DNA of 13,870 nt from DASXRA01 sp036558905 (GCA_036558905.1 DATBER010000186.1:1-13870); one strand, 5' to 3'; counted from the first letter of the stretch, positions 6,067 to 13,756 are shown. Notes: a model not told the origin generated them from the sequence alone. A program made the numbers and translations.

Positions 6067-9000
6067 GAGACGTCCACCGTGTAGATCGCCCCGGCGTACG
6101 TGGTGATCACGAGCCGGTTCCCCACGACCGTCGTCAGCATCACGTCGTTCTCTTGGGGCAGGCCCTCGTGTGGTCCGCTCAGCAGGCTGACCCGGCCGCC
6201 CGGGCCGAACCGGGCCAGGTAGTCGCCCTGGTACAGCAGCAGGGCGCCGGTCGAGGTGACCGCGACCGTGCCGAGCGGCGAGTAGTCGGCCGGCACCGCG
6301 TGGGCGGCCAGCGCCGACGGGAGCCGCAGCGCGCGGCCGTGCCGCGAGCCCAGCACCGCCGGCCCCGATCCCCCGGCGGTGATCGGGTACACGCCCTCGG
6401 ACGCGGTGTAGTACCCCGCTCCGCCACCCAGCGTCGGGATGCCGCCGCGGTAGCGCAGGGGAGTGGTCGGGCCGTCCGTGGTCGTGCGATGCCACGGGCC
6501 GTGCTCGGACGGTGTCCACCACAGCGAGTTGTCGGCCGGGTCGGCGGCCAGTTCGACGTCGGCGCGCGGATCGGGGTCGGCCGGGACGACCCGGGCGGCC
6601 ACGATCAGGGCCCGTCCGGCGGCGTCGACGTGGCCGATCGAGCCCGGGCCCTGGCCTTCGCCGTTGCCGTCGTCGTTCTGGTTGGGCGGGTCGAGCTGCA
6701 GCCACCAGGCGCCGCCACGGCCGTCCGGGACGACGTCGGTGATCCACACGTTCCGCGCCGAGTACACGGCGGTCGGGGAGTGGCGCGGCCCGGTGCGGCG
6801 CAGCGTGGTCGTACCGCTGTACGTGTCCCCGCTGTCGGACGTCTGCACCGCACTCAGCGACGTGCCGTTGGCGTCGAGCACGGCGAGGACGTTTTCGCTG
6901 AAGGGGTCCGCTTGCTGCGGCGGCAGGGTGCCTACCCGCGTGGCCGTGCGTCCTGCGGTGGTGACGGTGGCCCGGTTGTCGCTGACGCAGCCGGACGGCA
7001 CCGGCGGAAGCGGCGCCGCCACCCGGGCTGCCGCCACCGGGTCGGCCAACCGGTAGGTCGCCCGGCCGTGCCACTTGCTGGCGAAGGTCACGAACAGCGA
7101 GCCGTCGGCGGCCACCTGCACCTTGCCCGCGCCGTGCCAGGTCGCCGGCAGCCGACGCAGGACGCCGTCGGCGGTCAGGACGTACAGGTCCGGCAGTCGC
7201 GGTTCGACGTCGCGGCTGAGCGCGAGCCACATGTTGCCGGCGCGGTCGACGGCCGGCGACGAGTCGTACACCGCGTAGTCGTCGAGCGAGCTGCTCAGCG
7301 GGTCGCGCGACAGCGTGCAGCGGCGGTCGCTGACCTGGCCGAGCACCGGCTGCGTGCGCCCGTCCGCGGTCAGGCGGTTGATCGTGCCCGCGGCCACGTC
7401 GTAAGTGGTGCCCCCGGGCGCGTGGAACGACTCGACCGATCCGGCCGGCAGCTGGCGGGTCAGCCGCCAGGGCGCCGAGCCGCGCACCGTGCCCGCGTCG
7501 ACCAGGTAACTCGTATCCCGCGAGCCGCTCTTGTGCACGGTGACGGCTGCCGAGCCGTCGGCGAGCAGGTCGAGGTACAGGTCGTCGGCCTCGACGTGGC
7601 CCGGCCCCTCGGGACGGAAGTCGGCCGTGGTGAGCAGCGTCGTCGTGTACTCGTCGGACGAGCTCTCGGTGCTCGAGAACAGATGCGCCGAATCGGCGCT
7701 CAGGTCGACGCTGCTGACCACGGCGGTCTGCGACGACTCGTGCCAGAAGACGATCGCGCGCCGGCCGGTGACGCCGAGCAGGCGCAGGTCGCGCGCCCCG
7801 CTCACCTCCGTGACCGGGAGCGCCCGCCCGCGCACGATCTCGTCGATCAGGTAGACGTCTTCGTCCGGATCGCCGCTCTCCGGCCGGACGAACCAGGTGC
7901 CGGGCCTGCCGTCGAGGCTGGTCGCGACCACCGGCAGCTCGTCCTGCTCGCCGGTCCCGATCTCGTACGTGCTGAACACCGACCGGTCGGCCGACCCGCC
8001 GAGCTGCTCGTCGGAGTCGGTGTCGACGCCCGGCAGCACGCGCGTCCCGAGACCGGCGGGTTCGGCGTCGGCCCGCGGCAGATGCCCGGGCCCGGCGGCC
8101 AGGGCGAGCACGGCGACGGCAACCGCGACCGCCGCGACGGCCGGACGGGGCCGCCGGCGCCCGGCGGCGGGACGGGGCCGCCCGCGCCCGGCGGCGACCA
8201 GCAGCCCGGCGCCGCACAGGGCCGCGACGACGCCGCCGGCCAGCACGATCCAGGCGCCCGGCCCGACGCCGATCGACGCCTTGGTGCCCCGGACCGCCAC
8301 GCCGCTGGTCGACGCGACGGACAGCCCTGCGACCACCACGCCGGCGGCCAGCAGCATCAGCGGCAGCAGGCGACGAAGCGGTGGCACGGCCGCCGTCACC
8401 AGCACCGCGGCCAACCCGGCAGCGAGCCCCCAGCGCACCGGCAGCGTGCTGACCAGGTCCGGGCCGCGCCACACCACCGAGTGCCCGGCCACCACCGTGA
8501 CCACGCGACCGGTCAGCTGCTGCCAGCTGGCCGTGACGCCGGCCGCGGCCAGGACGAGCGCGCCGCCGCCCAGCAGCCCCAAGGGCAGCTCGACGCGTGG
8601 GCGCGTGGCGCTCAGCGCCGTCCGCACCCGTTCGGCGGCCGCGTCCAGCGACGGCACGGGGTCGGTGCCGAGCAGCGAGACGTGGACGAGCTCGGTATCC
8701 GGGAGCGCCGCGGTGAGCAGGATGGCGGCGAGCATCGCCGGCTCGAACAGCGCGAGTCCCCACCACTGGTGCTCCGGGCCCTTGATGCCGGAGAGGACGG
8801 CCAGGCCGGCCATCATGCTCACCGCGCCGCCGAGCCCGGTCACCGCGCGGCAGGCGCTGACCAGGGACGCGCTGGGTGCCGCGACGTACACGGTCAGCAA
8901 CGCGCAGCCGGCCACCACGGTGAGCAGGGTGAGCACGGCGAGCGGGGCCGAGTGCCAGAACGCGTCGCGCAGCACGTCGTCGTGGCGCGACCACGGCAGC

Positions 9001-9155
9001 AGCAGGCCGAGCCCGGACAGGATCAAGGCGACGGCGACGCGCAGCGCGGCCGGTAGCGCGGCCCGCGACGCCGCACGGTCGCCGGCGACCGCTTCGGCCC
9101 GAGCGATGGTTTTCGCCAGAAGCGCGAGCTCCGGCGCGTCCTCCCCAGTTGCCAC
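6063..9155 (-). CDS. Hypothetical polytopic membrane protein with large exported propeller-like domain
   Basis: A 1030-residue protein of no family I recognise. Residues 1-30 form a charged cytoplasmic helix. About nine hydrophobic segments follow (38-55, 71-93, 102-123, 132-151, 189-207, 242-259, 263-282, 299-321, 339-356), with an Arg/Pro-rich linker at 324-338. With the N-terminus inside and an odd helix count, residues from about 360 on would be outside. This domain has recurring units of the type D-x-x-G-N-M-W-L-A-L, ADGSLFVTF, GRGGAWWLQL, NSLWWTP and NRLVITTYAG, as in NHL or lyase-type beta-propellers. It has only two cysteines (around 611 and 722). The start was set at GTG 9155, not the ATG 39 nt upstream, because TACCCT at 9167-9162 sits 6 nt before it, a leaderless pattern. 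The next gene starts within its stop. A sensor or cell-envelope role is only a guess. Confidence 0.85.
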   Translation of the reverse strand: MATGEDAPELALLAKTIARAEAVAGDRAASRAALPAALRVAVALILSGLGLLLPWSRHDDVLRDAFWHSAPLAVLTLLTVVAGCALLTVYVAAPSASLVSACRAVTGLGGAVSMMAGLAVLSGIKGPEHQWWGLALFEPAMLAAILLTAALPDTELVHVSLLGTDPVPSLDAAAERVRTALSATRPRVELPLGLLGGGALVLAAAGVTASWQQLTGRVVTVVAGHSVVWRGPDLVSTLPVRWGLAAGLAAVLVTAAVPPLRRLLPLMLLAAGVVVAGLSVASTSGVAVRGTKASIGVGPGAWIVLAGGVVAALCGAGLLVAAGRGRPRPAAGRRRPRPAVAAVAVAVAVLALAAGPGHLPRADAEPAGLGTRVLPGVDTDSDEQLGGSADRSVFSTYEIGTGEQDELPVVATSLDGRPGTWFVRPESGDPDEDVYLIDEIVRGRALPVTEVSGARDLRLLGVTGRRAIVFWHESSQTAVVSSVDLSADSAHLFSSTESSSDEYTTTLLTTADFRPEGPGHVEADDLYLDLLADGSAAVTVHKSGSRDTSYLVDAGTVRGSAPWRLTRQLPAGSVESFHAPGGTTYDVAAGTINRLTADGRTQPVLGQVSDRRCTLSRDPLSSSLDDYAVYDSSPAVDRAGNMWLALSRDVEPRLPDLYVLTADGVLRRLPATWHGAGKVQVAADGSLFVTFASKWHGRATYRLADPVAAARVAAPLPPVPSGCVSDNRATVTTAGRTATRVGTLPPQQADPFSENVLAVLDANGTSLSAVQTSDSGDTYSGTTTLRRTGPRHSPTAVYSARNVWITDVVPDGRGGAWWLQLDPPNQNDDGNGEGQGPGSIGHVDAAGRALIVAARVVPADPDPRADVELAADPADNSLWWTPSEHGPWHRTTTDGPTTPLRYRGGIPTLGGGAGYYTASEGVYPITAGGSGPAVLGSRHGRALRLPSALAAHAVPADYSPLGTVAVTSTGALLLYQGDYLARFGPGGRVSLLSGPHEGLPQENDVMLTTVVGNRLVITTYAGAIYTVDVS

Positions 9156-9161
9156 CGCCCG

Positions 9162-9167
9162 AGGGTA
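9162..9167 (-). promoter_or_regulatory. -10 box of the membrane-protein pair
   Basis: On the minus strand TACCCT ends 6 nt before the GTG at 9155, so the mRNA probably begins with the start codon. ATGACC at 9190-9185, 17 nt further upstream, is a fair -35 (compare TTGACC). It faces the DUF6159 promoter across a 103-bp divergent intergenic region that otherwise shows nothing clear. Confidence 0.5.
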
Positions 9168-9246
9168 ACCAACCGGGCGAACCGGGTCATCCACATAACA
9201 AGCGGGCCGCGTTTGCCGCTCGTAGCCATGGCCCAGCCTCGGCGCC

Positions 9247-9252
9247 TACCCT
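9247..9252 (+). promoter_or_regulatory. -10 box of the DUF6159 gene
   Basis: TACCCT lies 6 nt before the ATG at 9259, the same spacing as the divergent gene. There is no ribosome-binding site, which supports a leaderless message. No good -35 was found. Confidence 0.5.
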
Positions 9253-9258
9253 CCTGCC

Positions 9259-10107
9259 ATGGGACGCATCGCGCGCTCGTGGGCCATGTTCAAGGCGTCC
9301 CTGCGGGTACTGAACACTCGCAGGGAATTGGTGCTGTTCCCGGTGCTTTCCGGGATCGCGACGCTGATCGTCGGCGCCGGCTTCCTGATACCCGGGTTGC
9401 TGGCGTCCCGGCACTCCATCGATCAGGGCGACAAGCTCCAGCCGATCAGCTACGTCCTGTTCTTCATCGGGTATCTGGTGCTGGCCTACATCACGATCTT
9501 CTTCCAGGCGGCGCTCGTCTCGCAGGCCGATGTCGCGCTGCGCGGCGGCGATCCGTCGGTGGCCGGTGGCATCGAGGCGGCCCGCCACCGGGCTGGGGCC
9601 ATCCTGCCCTGGGCGCTGCTGTCCGCGACGGTGTCGCTGGTGCTGCGCGGGCTGGAGGACCGGGCCGGGGGCCTGGGCCGGTTCGCGATCGGCCTGGTCG
9701 GCATGGCCTGGACGCTCGTCACGTACCTGGTCGTGCCGATCCTGGTGCTGGAGAACGTCACCGTGGGCGCGGCGATCCGCGGATCGTCGCAGCTGTTCAA
9801 GCGGACCTGGGGCGAGAACGTGCTCGGCAACGCCGGGGTGGGCCTGGTCAGCTTCCTGGCCAGCCTGCCGGCCATCGCGCTGTTCGCGATCGGCGTGGCC
9901 ACCGGCGGACCGGGCGGCATCGGGCTGATGGTCGTCGGCGGGCTGGCGTTGCTCGTCGTCGCGGTCGTCACGACCGCGCTGTCGGGCATCTACCAGACTG
10001 CGCTGTATCGCTACGCCGCCAACGGCGACGTCGCGCCCGCCTTCGCCGACGCCAACCTGGGGCAGGCGTTCCCGCCCCGCAGCGGGGGAATGCGCTCCAA
10101 CTGGTGA
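9259..10107 (+). CDS. DUF6159-type integral membrane protein
   Basis: A 282-residue membrane protein whose N-terminus (MGRIARSWAMFKASLRVLNTRRELVLFPVLSG) and general plan match the actinobacterial DUF6159 family as I recall it. Function is unknown. Six hydrophobic segments are visible at about 25-47, 64-86, 113-131, 143-167, 190-213 and 220-243. An amphipathic N-terminal helix precedes them, and a polar C-terminal tail contains YRYAANGDVAPAF. A cytoplasmic loop after the second helix (ADVALRGGDPSVAGGIEAARHR) and the LFKRTW stretch near 180 resemble the membrane-glycerophosphodiesterase-like or YciC-like helix-bundle families. It is divergent from the large membrane protein and ends 1 nt short of the stop of the convergent kinase gene. 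It appears monocistronic. Confidence 0.82.
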   Translation: MGRIARSWAMFKASLRVLNTRRELVLFPVLSGIATLIVGAGFLIPGLLASRHSIDQGDKLQPISYVLFFIGYLVLAYITIFFQAALVSQADVALRGGDPSVAGGIEAARHRAGAILPWALLSATVSLVLRGLEDRAGGLGRFAIGLVGMAWTLVTYLVVPILVLENVTVGAAIRGSSQLFKRTWGENVLGNAGVGLVSFLASLPAIALFAIGVATGGPGGIGLMVVGGLALLVVAVVTTALSGIYQTALYRYAANGDVAPAFADANLGQAFPPRSGGMRSNW

Positions 10108-10108
10108 G

Positions 10109-10612
10109 TCACTGCTCGAGCGCGGCCAGCAGCCGGCGGTACGTCTCGTCCACCTGCCCGTCGGCGGACGACACGATGTGGGCGTTCGGGCGCTGCTCGA
10201 CGATACCCAGCAGCCGGTCGTACATCTCGGCCAGCTCGGCGTCGTCCGCCTCGGGGCCCTTCGGCCGGTCGCGGAAACGGCGCAGCAGGTTGGACCGGCT
10301 GTCGAGCAGCACGATCTCGTGCAGCCGGATGTCCTCCTCCCGGGCCAGCTCGTCGAGCTGCTCCAGGAAGTCCGGCCGGCCGAGGTACTGCGGGATGATC
10401 ACATCGTGCCCGGCCCGCAGATGGGTGCGGGCCATCGCGATCGTCAGCGCGCGGGCGGCCAGGCCGGCCTCGATCGGGCGGGTCGCCCACTGGCCGAGCA
10501 TCGCCCGGACTCGATCGATGTCCAGGTTCAGGGCCAGCGGGTGGTCGTCGACGTAGCGCCGGGCCAGCGTCGACTTGCCCGACGCCGGCGGCCCGTTGAG
10601 CAAGATCAGCAT
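10109..10612 (-). CDS. Small P-loop kinase / AAA family ATPase
   Basis: A 167-residue soluble nucleotide-binding protein. It begins directly with the Walker A strand, MLILLNGPPASGKST (P-loop 7-15). NLDIDRVR at 29-36 puts acidic residues where small-molecule kinases bind Mg or substrate. A probable lid region rich in Arg lies at 107-117 (RSNLLRRFRDRP). The layout matches the AAA_33-type kinases (gluconate kinase, polynucleotide kinase or chloramphenicol phosphotransferase-like), and the substrate is not identifiable. The ATG at 10612 shares its A with the glgX stop (TGATG). A GTG at 10615 would give a GTGA overlap. Either way it is translationally coupled to glgX, which hints at a role in sugar or glycogen metabolism without proving one. 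Confidence 0.85.
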   Translation of the reverse strand: MLILLNGPPASGKSTLARRYVDDHPLALNLDIDRVRAMLGQWATRPIEAGLAARALTIAMARTHLRAGHDVIIPQYLGRPDFLEQLDELAREEDIRLHEIVLLDSRSNLLRRFRDRPKGPEADDAELAEMYDRLLGIVEQRPNAHIVSSADGQVDETYRRLLAALEQ

Positions 10613-12705
10613 CACGGGCGGACGACTCGCAGCAGCAGCGTGGTGCGCGGGCCGAGCGGCACCTCGGCGTCGCCGGCGAGCTGGCCCGAACCGGTGCCGG
10701 ACGGCCCGGTCGTGTCGATCACGACCTCGTAGGACGCGGCCCACGGGCTGCCCGGGAGCCGGAACCACACCACGTCGTCACCGGAGTGCAGGATCAGCAG
10801 GTACGAGTCGTCGGTCAGCTGCTCGCCCTGCGGGCCACGGTTGCGCAGGCCGCGCCCGTCCAGGTACATGCCGAGCGTGCGCAGGTCGCTGTCGAACCAG
10901 TCGGGGCTGCTGAGTTCGCGGCCGGCCGGGTGGAACCACGCGAGATCCTTGGTGCCGTCCGCCTCCGGACTGCCCTCGAAGAACGCCCGCTGGCGCAGCA
11001 CCGGCGACGCCCGGCGCAAGGCGATCACCCGCCGGGTCAGCGCGAGCAGGTCGGCCGACGCGTCGGACGGTTCCCACGACAGCCACGACGTCGCGTTGTC
11101 CTGCACGTAGGCGTTGTTGTTGCCGCCCTGGGTGCGCCACATCTCGTCGCCGGCCACGAGCATGGGCGCCCCCGTGGAAAGCAGCAGCGTCACCAGCAGG
11201 TTGCGGGCCTGGCGCAACCGCAACGTGTTGATCGCCTGGTCGTCCGTCTCGCCCTCGGCCCCGCAGTTGTAGGAGCGATTGTCGTCGGTGCCGTCGCGGT
11301 TGTCCTCGCCGTTGGCGTCGTTGTGCTTGTGGTCGTAGCTGACCAGGTCGCGCAGGGTGAACCCGTCGTGCGCGGTGACGAAGTTGATCGACGCGAACGG
11401 CAACCGCCCGTCGTCGCCGTACAGGTCGGACGAGCCGGAGAGGCGGTAGGCCAGATCGCGCACGCCGCCCGATCCGTGCCCCCAGAACTCGCGCACGGTG
11501 TCCCGGTACTTGCCGTTCCACTCCGTCCACAGCGGCGGGAAGTTGCCGACCTGGTAGCCGCCCGCGCCGACGTCCCACGGCTCGGCGATCAGCTTGGCCT
11601 GCGAGATCACCGGGTCCTGGTAGATCGTGTCGAAGAACGCCGACAGCCGGTCGACGTCGTGCAGGGAGCGGGCCAGCGCCGAGGCCAGGTCGAACCGGAA
11701 TCCGTCGACGTGCATCTCGGCGGCCCAGTATCGCAGCGAGTCCATGATCAGCCGCAACGACGAGGGCAGCCGGGCGTCGAACGTGTTGCCGCAGCCGGTG
11801 TAGTCGTCGTAGCGCGACGGGTCGCCGGGCGCCAGCCGGTAGTAGGTCCGGTTGTCGATGCCGCGCAGCGACAGCACGGGTCCGCCCGGGCCACCCTCGC
11901 AGGTGTGGTTGTAGACGACGTCCAGGATCACCTCGATGCCGGCGGCGTGCAGCGATCGCACCATCGACTTGAACTCGCGCACCACCTCGCCCGGGTCGGT
12001 GGCGTGGGCGTAGCCGGCGTGCGGGGCCAGGAAGCCCAGCGTGTTGTAGCCCCAGTAGTTGCGCATGCCGCGCTGCTGCACCGACGGCTCGGTGACGAAC
12101 TGGTGCACCGGCAGCAGTTCGACCGCCGAGATGCGCAGCGACTTGAGGTGCTCGATCGCGGCCGGGTGGCCCAGCCCGGCGTACGTACCGCGCAGGTCCT
12201 CGGGAATGTCCGGACGTCGCTTGGTGAACCCGCGCACGTGCAGTTCGTAGATGACCGTGTCGTCCCAGGGGATGTCCGGCCGCCGGTCGCCGCCCCAGTC
12301 GAAGGCCGGGTCGATGATCGCCGAGCGCGGCACGTACGGTGCCGAGTCGTCGGGATTGGCCGCGTACGCCGCCGGATGGTCCGTGAAGTCGCCCACGATC
12401 GCCTTGGCGTACGGGTCGACGAGCAGTTTGGCCGGATTGTGCAGCTGGCCGTTGCCCGGATCGTAGGGGCCGGCCACCCGAAACCCGTACAGCTGGCCGG
12501 GGTGCACGTCGGGCAGGTACCCGTGCCAGATCTGGAAGGTCCGGTCGATCAGGGGCACCCGCTGCTCGGTCCCGGCGGCGTCGAACAGGCACACGTCCAC
12601 CCCGGTGGCGCTGGACGACCACACCGCGAAATTCGTGCCCCGTCCGTCCCAGCTTGCCCCGAGTGGGAAGGGTCGTCCGGGCCAGGCTGACGTGTCCGCG
12701 GTCAT
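10612..12705 (-). CDS. glgX: Glycogen debranching enzyme (isoamylase type, GH13)
   Basis: A 697-residue cytoplasmic enzyme that hydrolyses alpha-1,6 branches left on glycogen after phosphorylase action, releasing maltooligosaccharides. The N-terminal CBM48-like domain (about 10-95, FPLGASWDGRGTNFAVWS) is followed by the (beta/alpha)8 barrel. Conserved regions are DVVYNHT (262-268), DGFRFDLAS with nucleophile Asp339, KLIAEPWD with acid/base Glu375, and TAHDGFTL with the transition-state Asp447. A Cys/Asn-rich DNRDGTDDNRSYNCGAEG loop and a C-terminal beta domain follow. The ATG at 12705 gives the standard N-terminus and has TACAGT 9 nt upstream, implying a nearly leaderless mRNA. The frame stays open to 13077, but that part is antisense to the ABC gene. 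It is the first gene of a two-gene unit with the P-loop kinase. TreX or another isoamylase is the only real alternative name. Confidence 0.95.
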   Translation of the reverse strand: MTADTSAWPGRPFPLGASWDGRGTNFAVWSSSATGVDVCLFDAAGTEQRVPLIDRTFQIWHGYLPDVHPGQLYGFRVAGPYDPGNGQLHNPAKLLVDPYAKAIVGDFTDHPAAYAANPDDSAPYVPRSAIIDPAFDWGGDRRPDIPWDDTVIYELHVRGFTKRRPDIPEDLRGTYAGLGHPAAIEHLKSLRISAVELLPVHQFVTEPSVQQRGMRNYWGYNTLGFLAPHAGYAHATDPGEVVREFKSMVRSLHAAGIEVILDVVYNHTCEGGPGGPVLSLRGIDNRTYYRLAPGDPSRYDDYTGCGNTFDARLPSSLRLIMDSLRYWAAEMHVDGFRFDLASALARSLHDVDRLSAFFDTIYQDPVISQAKLIAEPWDVGAGGYQVGNFPPLWTEWNGKYRDTVREFWGHGSGGVRDLAYRLSGSSDLYGDDGRLPFASINFVTAHDGFTLRDLVSYDHKHNDANGEDNRDGTDDNRSYNCGAEGETDDQAINTLRLRQARNLLVTLLLSTGAPMLVAGDEMWRTQGGNNNAYVQDNATSWLSWEPSDASADLLALTRRVIALRRASPVLRQRAFFEGSPEADGTKDLAWFHPAGRELSSPDWFDSDLRTLGMYLDGRGLRNRGPQGEQLTDDSYLLILHSGDDVVWFRLPGSPWAASYEVVIDTTGPSGTGSGQLAGDAEVPLGPRTTLLLRVVRP

Positions 12706-12714
12706 GATGTCGGG

Positions 12715-12720
12715 ACTGTA
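12715..12720 (-). promoter_or_regulatory. glgX -10 box
   Basis: On the minus strand TACAGT lies 9 nt before the glgX ATG at 12705, leaving a leader of about 2-3 nt at most. No ribosome site is present. The 64-bp region up to the ABC gene start must also hold the divergent promoter. Confidence 0.45.
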
Positions 12721-12757
12721 ACGGGTCGGCCTGCGCGACCGATCGCGCCCGGTGCGG

Positions 12758-12763
12758 TTGGAT
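12758..12763 (+). promoter_or_regulatory. Possible -10 box of the ABC ATPase gene
   Basis: TTGGAT lies 6 nt before GTG 12770, the same spacing seen at other genes here. The match to TAnnnT is imperfect (TT in place of TA). It was used with homology to prefer GTG 12770 over GTG 12752. Weak evidence. Confidence 0.25.
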
Positions 12764-12769
12764 AGGCGC

Positions 12770-13570
12770 GTGGCCGAGGTAAATTCCGACGCGGTGCTGC
12801 AGTTGGTCGGGGTGACCGTGCGGCGCGGCGACAAGGTGCTGCTCGACAAAGTCGACTGGACCGTCGAGCTCGACGAGCGCTGGGTCATCATCGGCCCTAA
12901 CGGTGCCGGCAAGACGACGCTGCTGCAGCTGGCCGGGGCGCTGATGCACCCGACGGCCGGCGAGATGTACGTGCTCGGCGAGCAACTGGGCAAGGTGGAC
13001 GTCTTCGAGCTGCGCCCCCGGATCGGCTTCACCAGCGCGGCGCTGGCGCAACGCATCCCGGCCGACGAGAAGGTCATCGACGTGGTGATCAGCGCCGGCT
13101 ACGCCGTGGTGGGCCGCTGGCGCGAGGCGTACGGCCGCTTCGACGTCCGGCGGGCCGCACGGCTGCTCGAGCGTTTCGGGGTGGGCGACCTGGCCGAGCG
13201 CCCGCACGGCACGCTGAGCGAGGGCGAGCGCAAGCGGGTGCAGATCGCCCGGGCCTTGATGACCGATCCGGAGCTGCTGCTGCTCGACGAGCCGGCCGCC
13301 GGCATGGACCTGGGGGGCCGCGAGGACCTGGTCCGCCGCCTGCAGCGCCTGGCCGCCGACCCCGACGCGCCGACTCAGGTGCTGGTGACGCACCACGTCG
13401 AGGAGATTCCCGAGGGCGTCACGCACGCGATGCTGCTGCGGGACGGGCGGGTCGTCACGGCCGGTCTGCTGCACGACGTGATCGACTCGGAGAGCCTGTC
13501 CGAGACGTTCGGGATCCCGATCGGGGTGTGGCGCCGGCGGGGTCGCTTCTTCGCCCGCGCCGACGACTGA
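12770..13570 (+). CDS. Stand-alone ABC transporter-type ATP-binding protein
   Basis: A 266-residue single ABC ATPase domain. It has Walker A GPNGAGKTT (42-50), signature LSEGERKRVQ (149-158; the usual LSGGQ is LSEGE), Walker B LLLLDEP (169-175), D-loop GMD and an H-loop in VTHH (207-209). The usual Q-loop glutamine is missing where RIGFTSAAL (84-92) occurs. No permease or binding-protein gene is adjacent, so the partner is unknown. The relaxed signature recalls soluble ModF/YlmA-like members that may not drive transport. The start was set at GTG 12770 (VAEVNSDAVLQL), where related proteins as I recall them begin; GTG 12752 is 6 codons earlier and GTG 12794 is 8 codons later. It is divergent from glgX and upstream of an enoyl-CoA hydratase gene, but separated from that by a 193-bp gap with palindromes. 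Confidence 0.9.
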   Translation: MAEVNSDAVLQLVGVTVRRGDKVLLDKVDWTVELDERWVIIGPNGAGKTTLLQLAGALMHPTAGEMYVLGEQLGKVDVFELRPRIGFTSAALAQRIPADEKVIDVVISAGYAVVGRWREAYGRFDVRRAARLLERFGVGDLAERPHGTLSEGERKRVQIARALMTDPELLLLDEPAAGMDLGGREDLVRRLQRLAADPDAPTQVLVTHHVEEIPEGVTHAMLLRDGRVVTAGLLHDVIDSESLSETFGIPIGVWRRRGRFFARADD

Positions 13571-13657
13571 AGCGCCTCTGGCGACTTCGGGGCACACTCG
13601 ACGGCGCGTCAGCGGGCCGTCCGAGGACGAGCCTGGCCTGCTTGTCCCGCCCGCTCA

Positions 13658-13709
13658 TGATCAACAGAGGATTGTGGTCGTTCCAGCGGCCACTTCTCGC
13701 TGTTGATCA
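13658..13709. repeat. 52-bp nested palindrome (REP/MITE-like intergenic element)
   Basis: The outer arms TGATCAACAG (13658-13667) and CTGTTGATCA (13700-13709) are perfect inverted repeats. Symmetric 6-nt interior spacers flank an inner hairpin, GTGGTCG (13674-13680) with CGGCCAC (13687-13693, one G-T pair) around a 6-nt loop TTCCAG. The symmetry is complete in length on both sides. It lies 87 bp after the ABC stop in the 193-bp intergenic region. It may be a dispersed extragenic palindrome, a small non-autonomous element or a transcription terminator. One copy in the window cannot decide. Confidence 0.6.
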
Positions 13710-13719
13710 AGGTGCCGGG

Positions 13720-13745
13720 CGTGGGCGGAGCCAGGTCCGCCCACG
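13720..13745. promoter_or_regulatory. Perfect 10-bp dyad upstream of the enoyl-CoA hydratase gene
   Basis: CGTGGGCGGA (13720-13729) and TCCGCCCACG (13736-13745) pair perfectly around a 6-nt loop GCCAGG. The dyad ends 5 nt before a TAGGCT -10 box and so covers the expected -35 region. That position suits an operator. It could instead be a T-less terminator for upstream transcription. Confidence 0.5.
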
Positions 13746-13750
13746 ATCGC

Positions 13751-13756
13751 TAGGCT
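13751..13756 (+). promoter_or_regulatory. -10 box of the enoyl-CoA hydratase gene
   Basis: TAGGCT lies 7 nt before ATG 13764 with no ribosome site between them, again a leaderless layout. The expected -35 position (about 13728-13733) falls in the loop end of the dyad and shows no consensus. Confidence 0.5.

Noticed and set aside
5521..8994. Reading the 1157-codon minus-strand frame as one long protein
   Set aside because: Only the last 181 codons (from 6066) look like protein. The rest is out of frame with the large membrane protein and is Arg/Gly-rich noise.
6153..9056. 967-codon open frame on the plus strand opposite the large membrane protein
   Set aside because: Low-complexity Gly/Arg/His-rich product with no start context. 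The minus-strand frame shows membrane helices and coupling to the next gene, so this is a shadow.
12706..13077. N-terminal extension of GlgX beyond 12705
   Set aside because: The extension is antisense to the ABC gene and has Ser/Thr-rich composition. The family N-terminus begins at the ATG at 12705.
10778..13597. 939-codon open frame on the minus strand across glgX and the ABC gene
   Set aside because: Its product is an Arg/Ala/Pro-rich sequence with no fold-like pattern. It is a shadow of glgX and the antisense of the ABC gene, a normal result of high GC at third positions.
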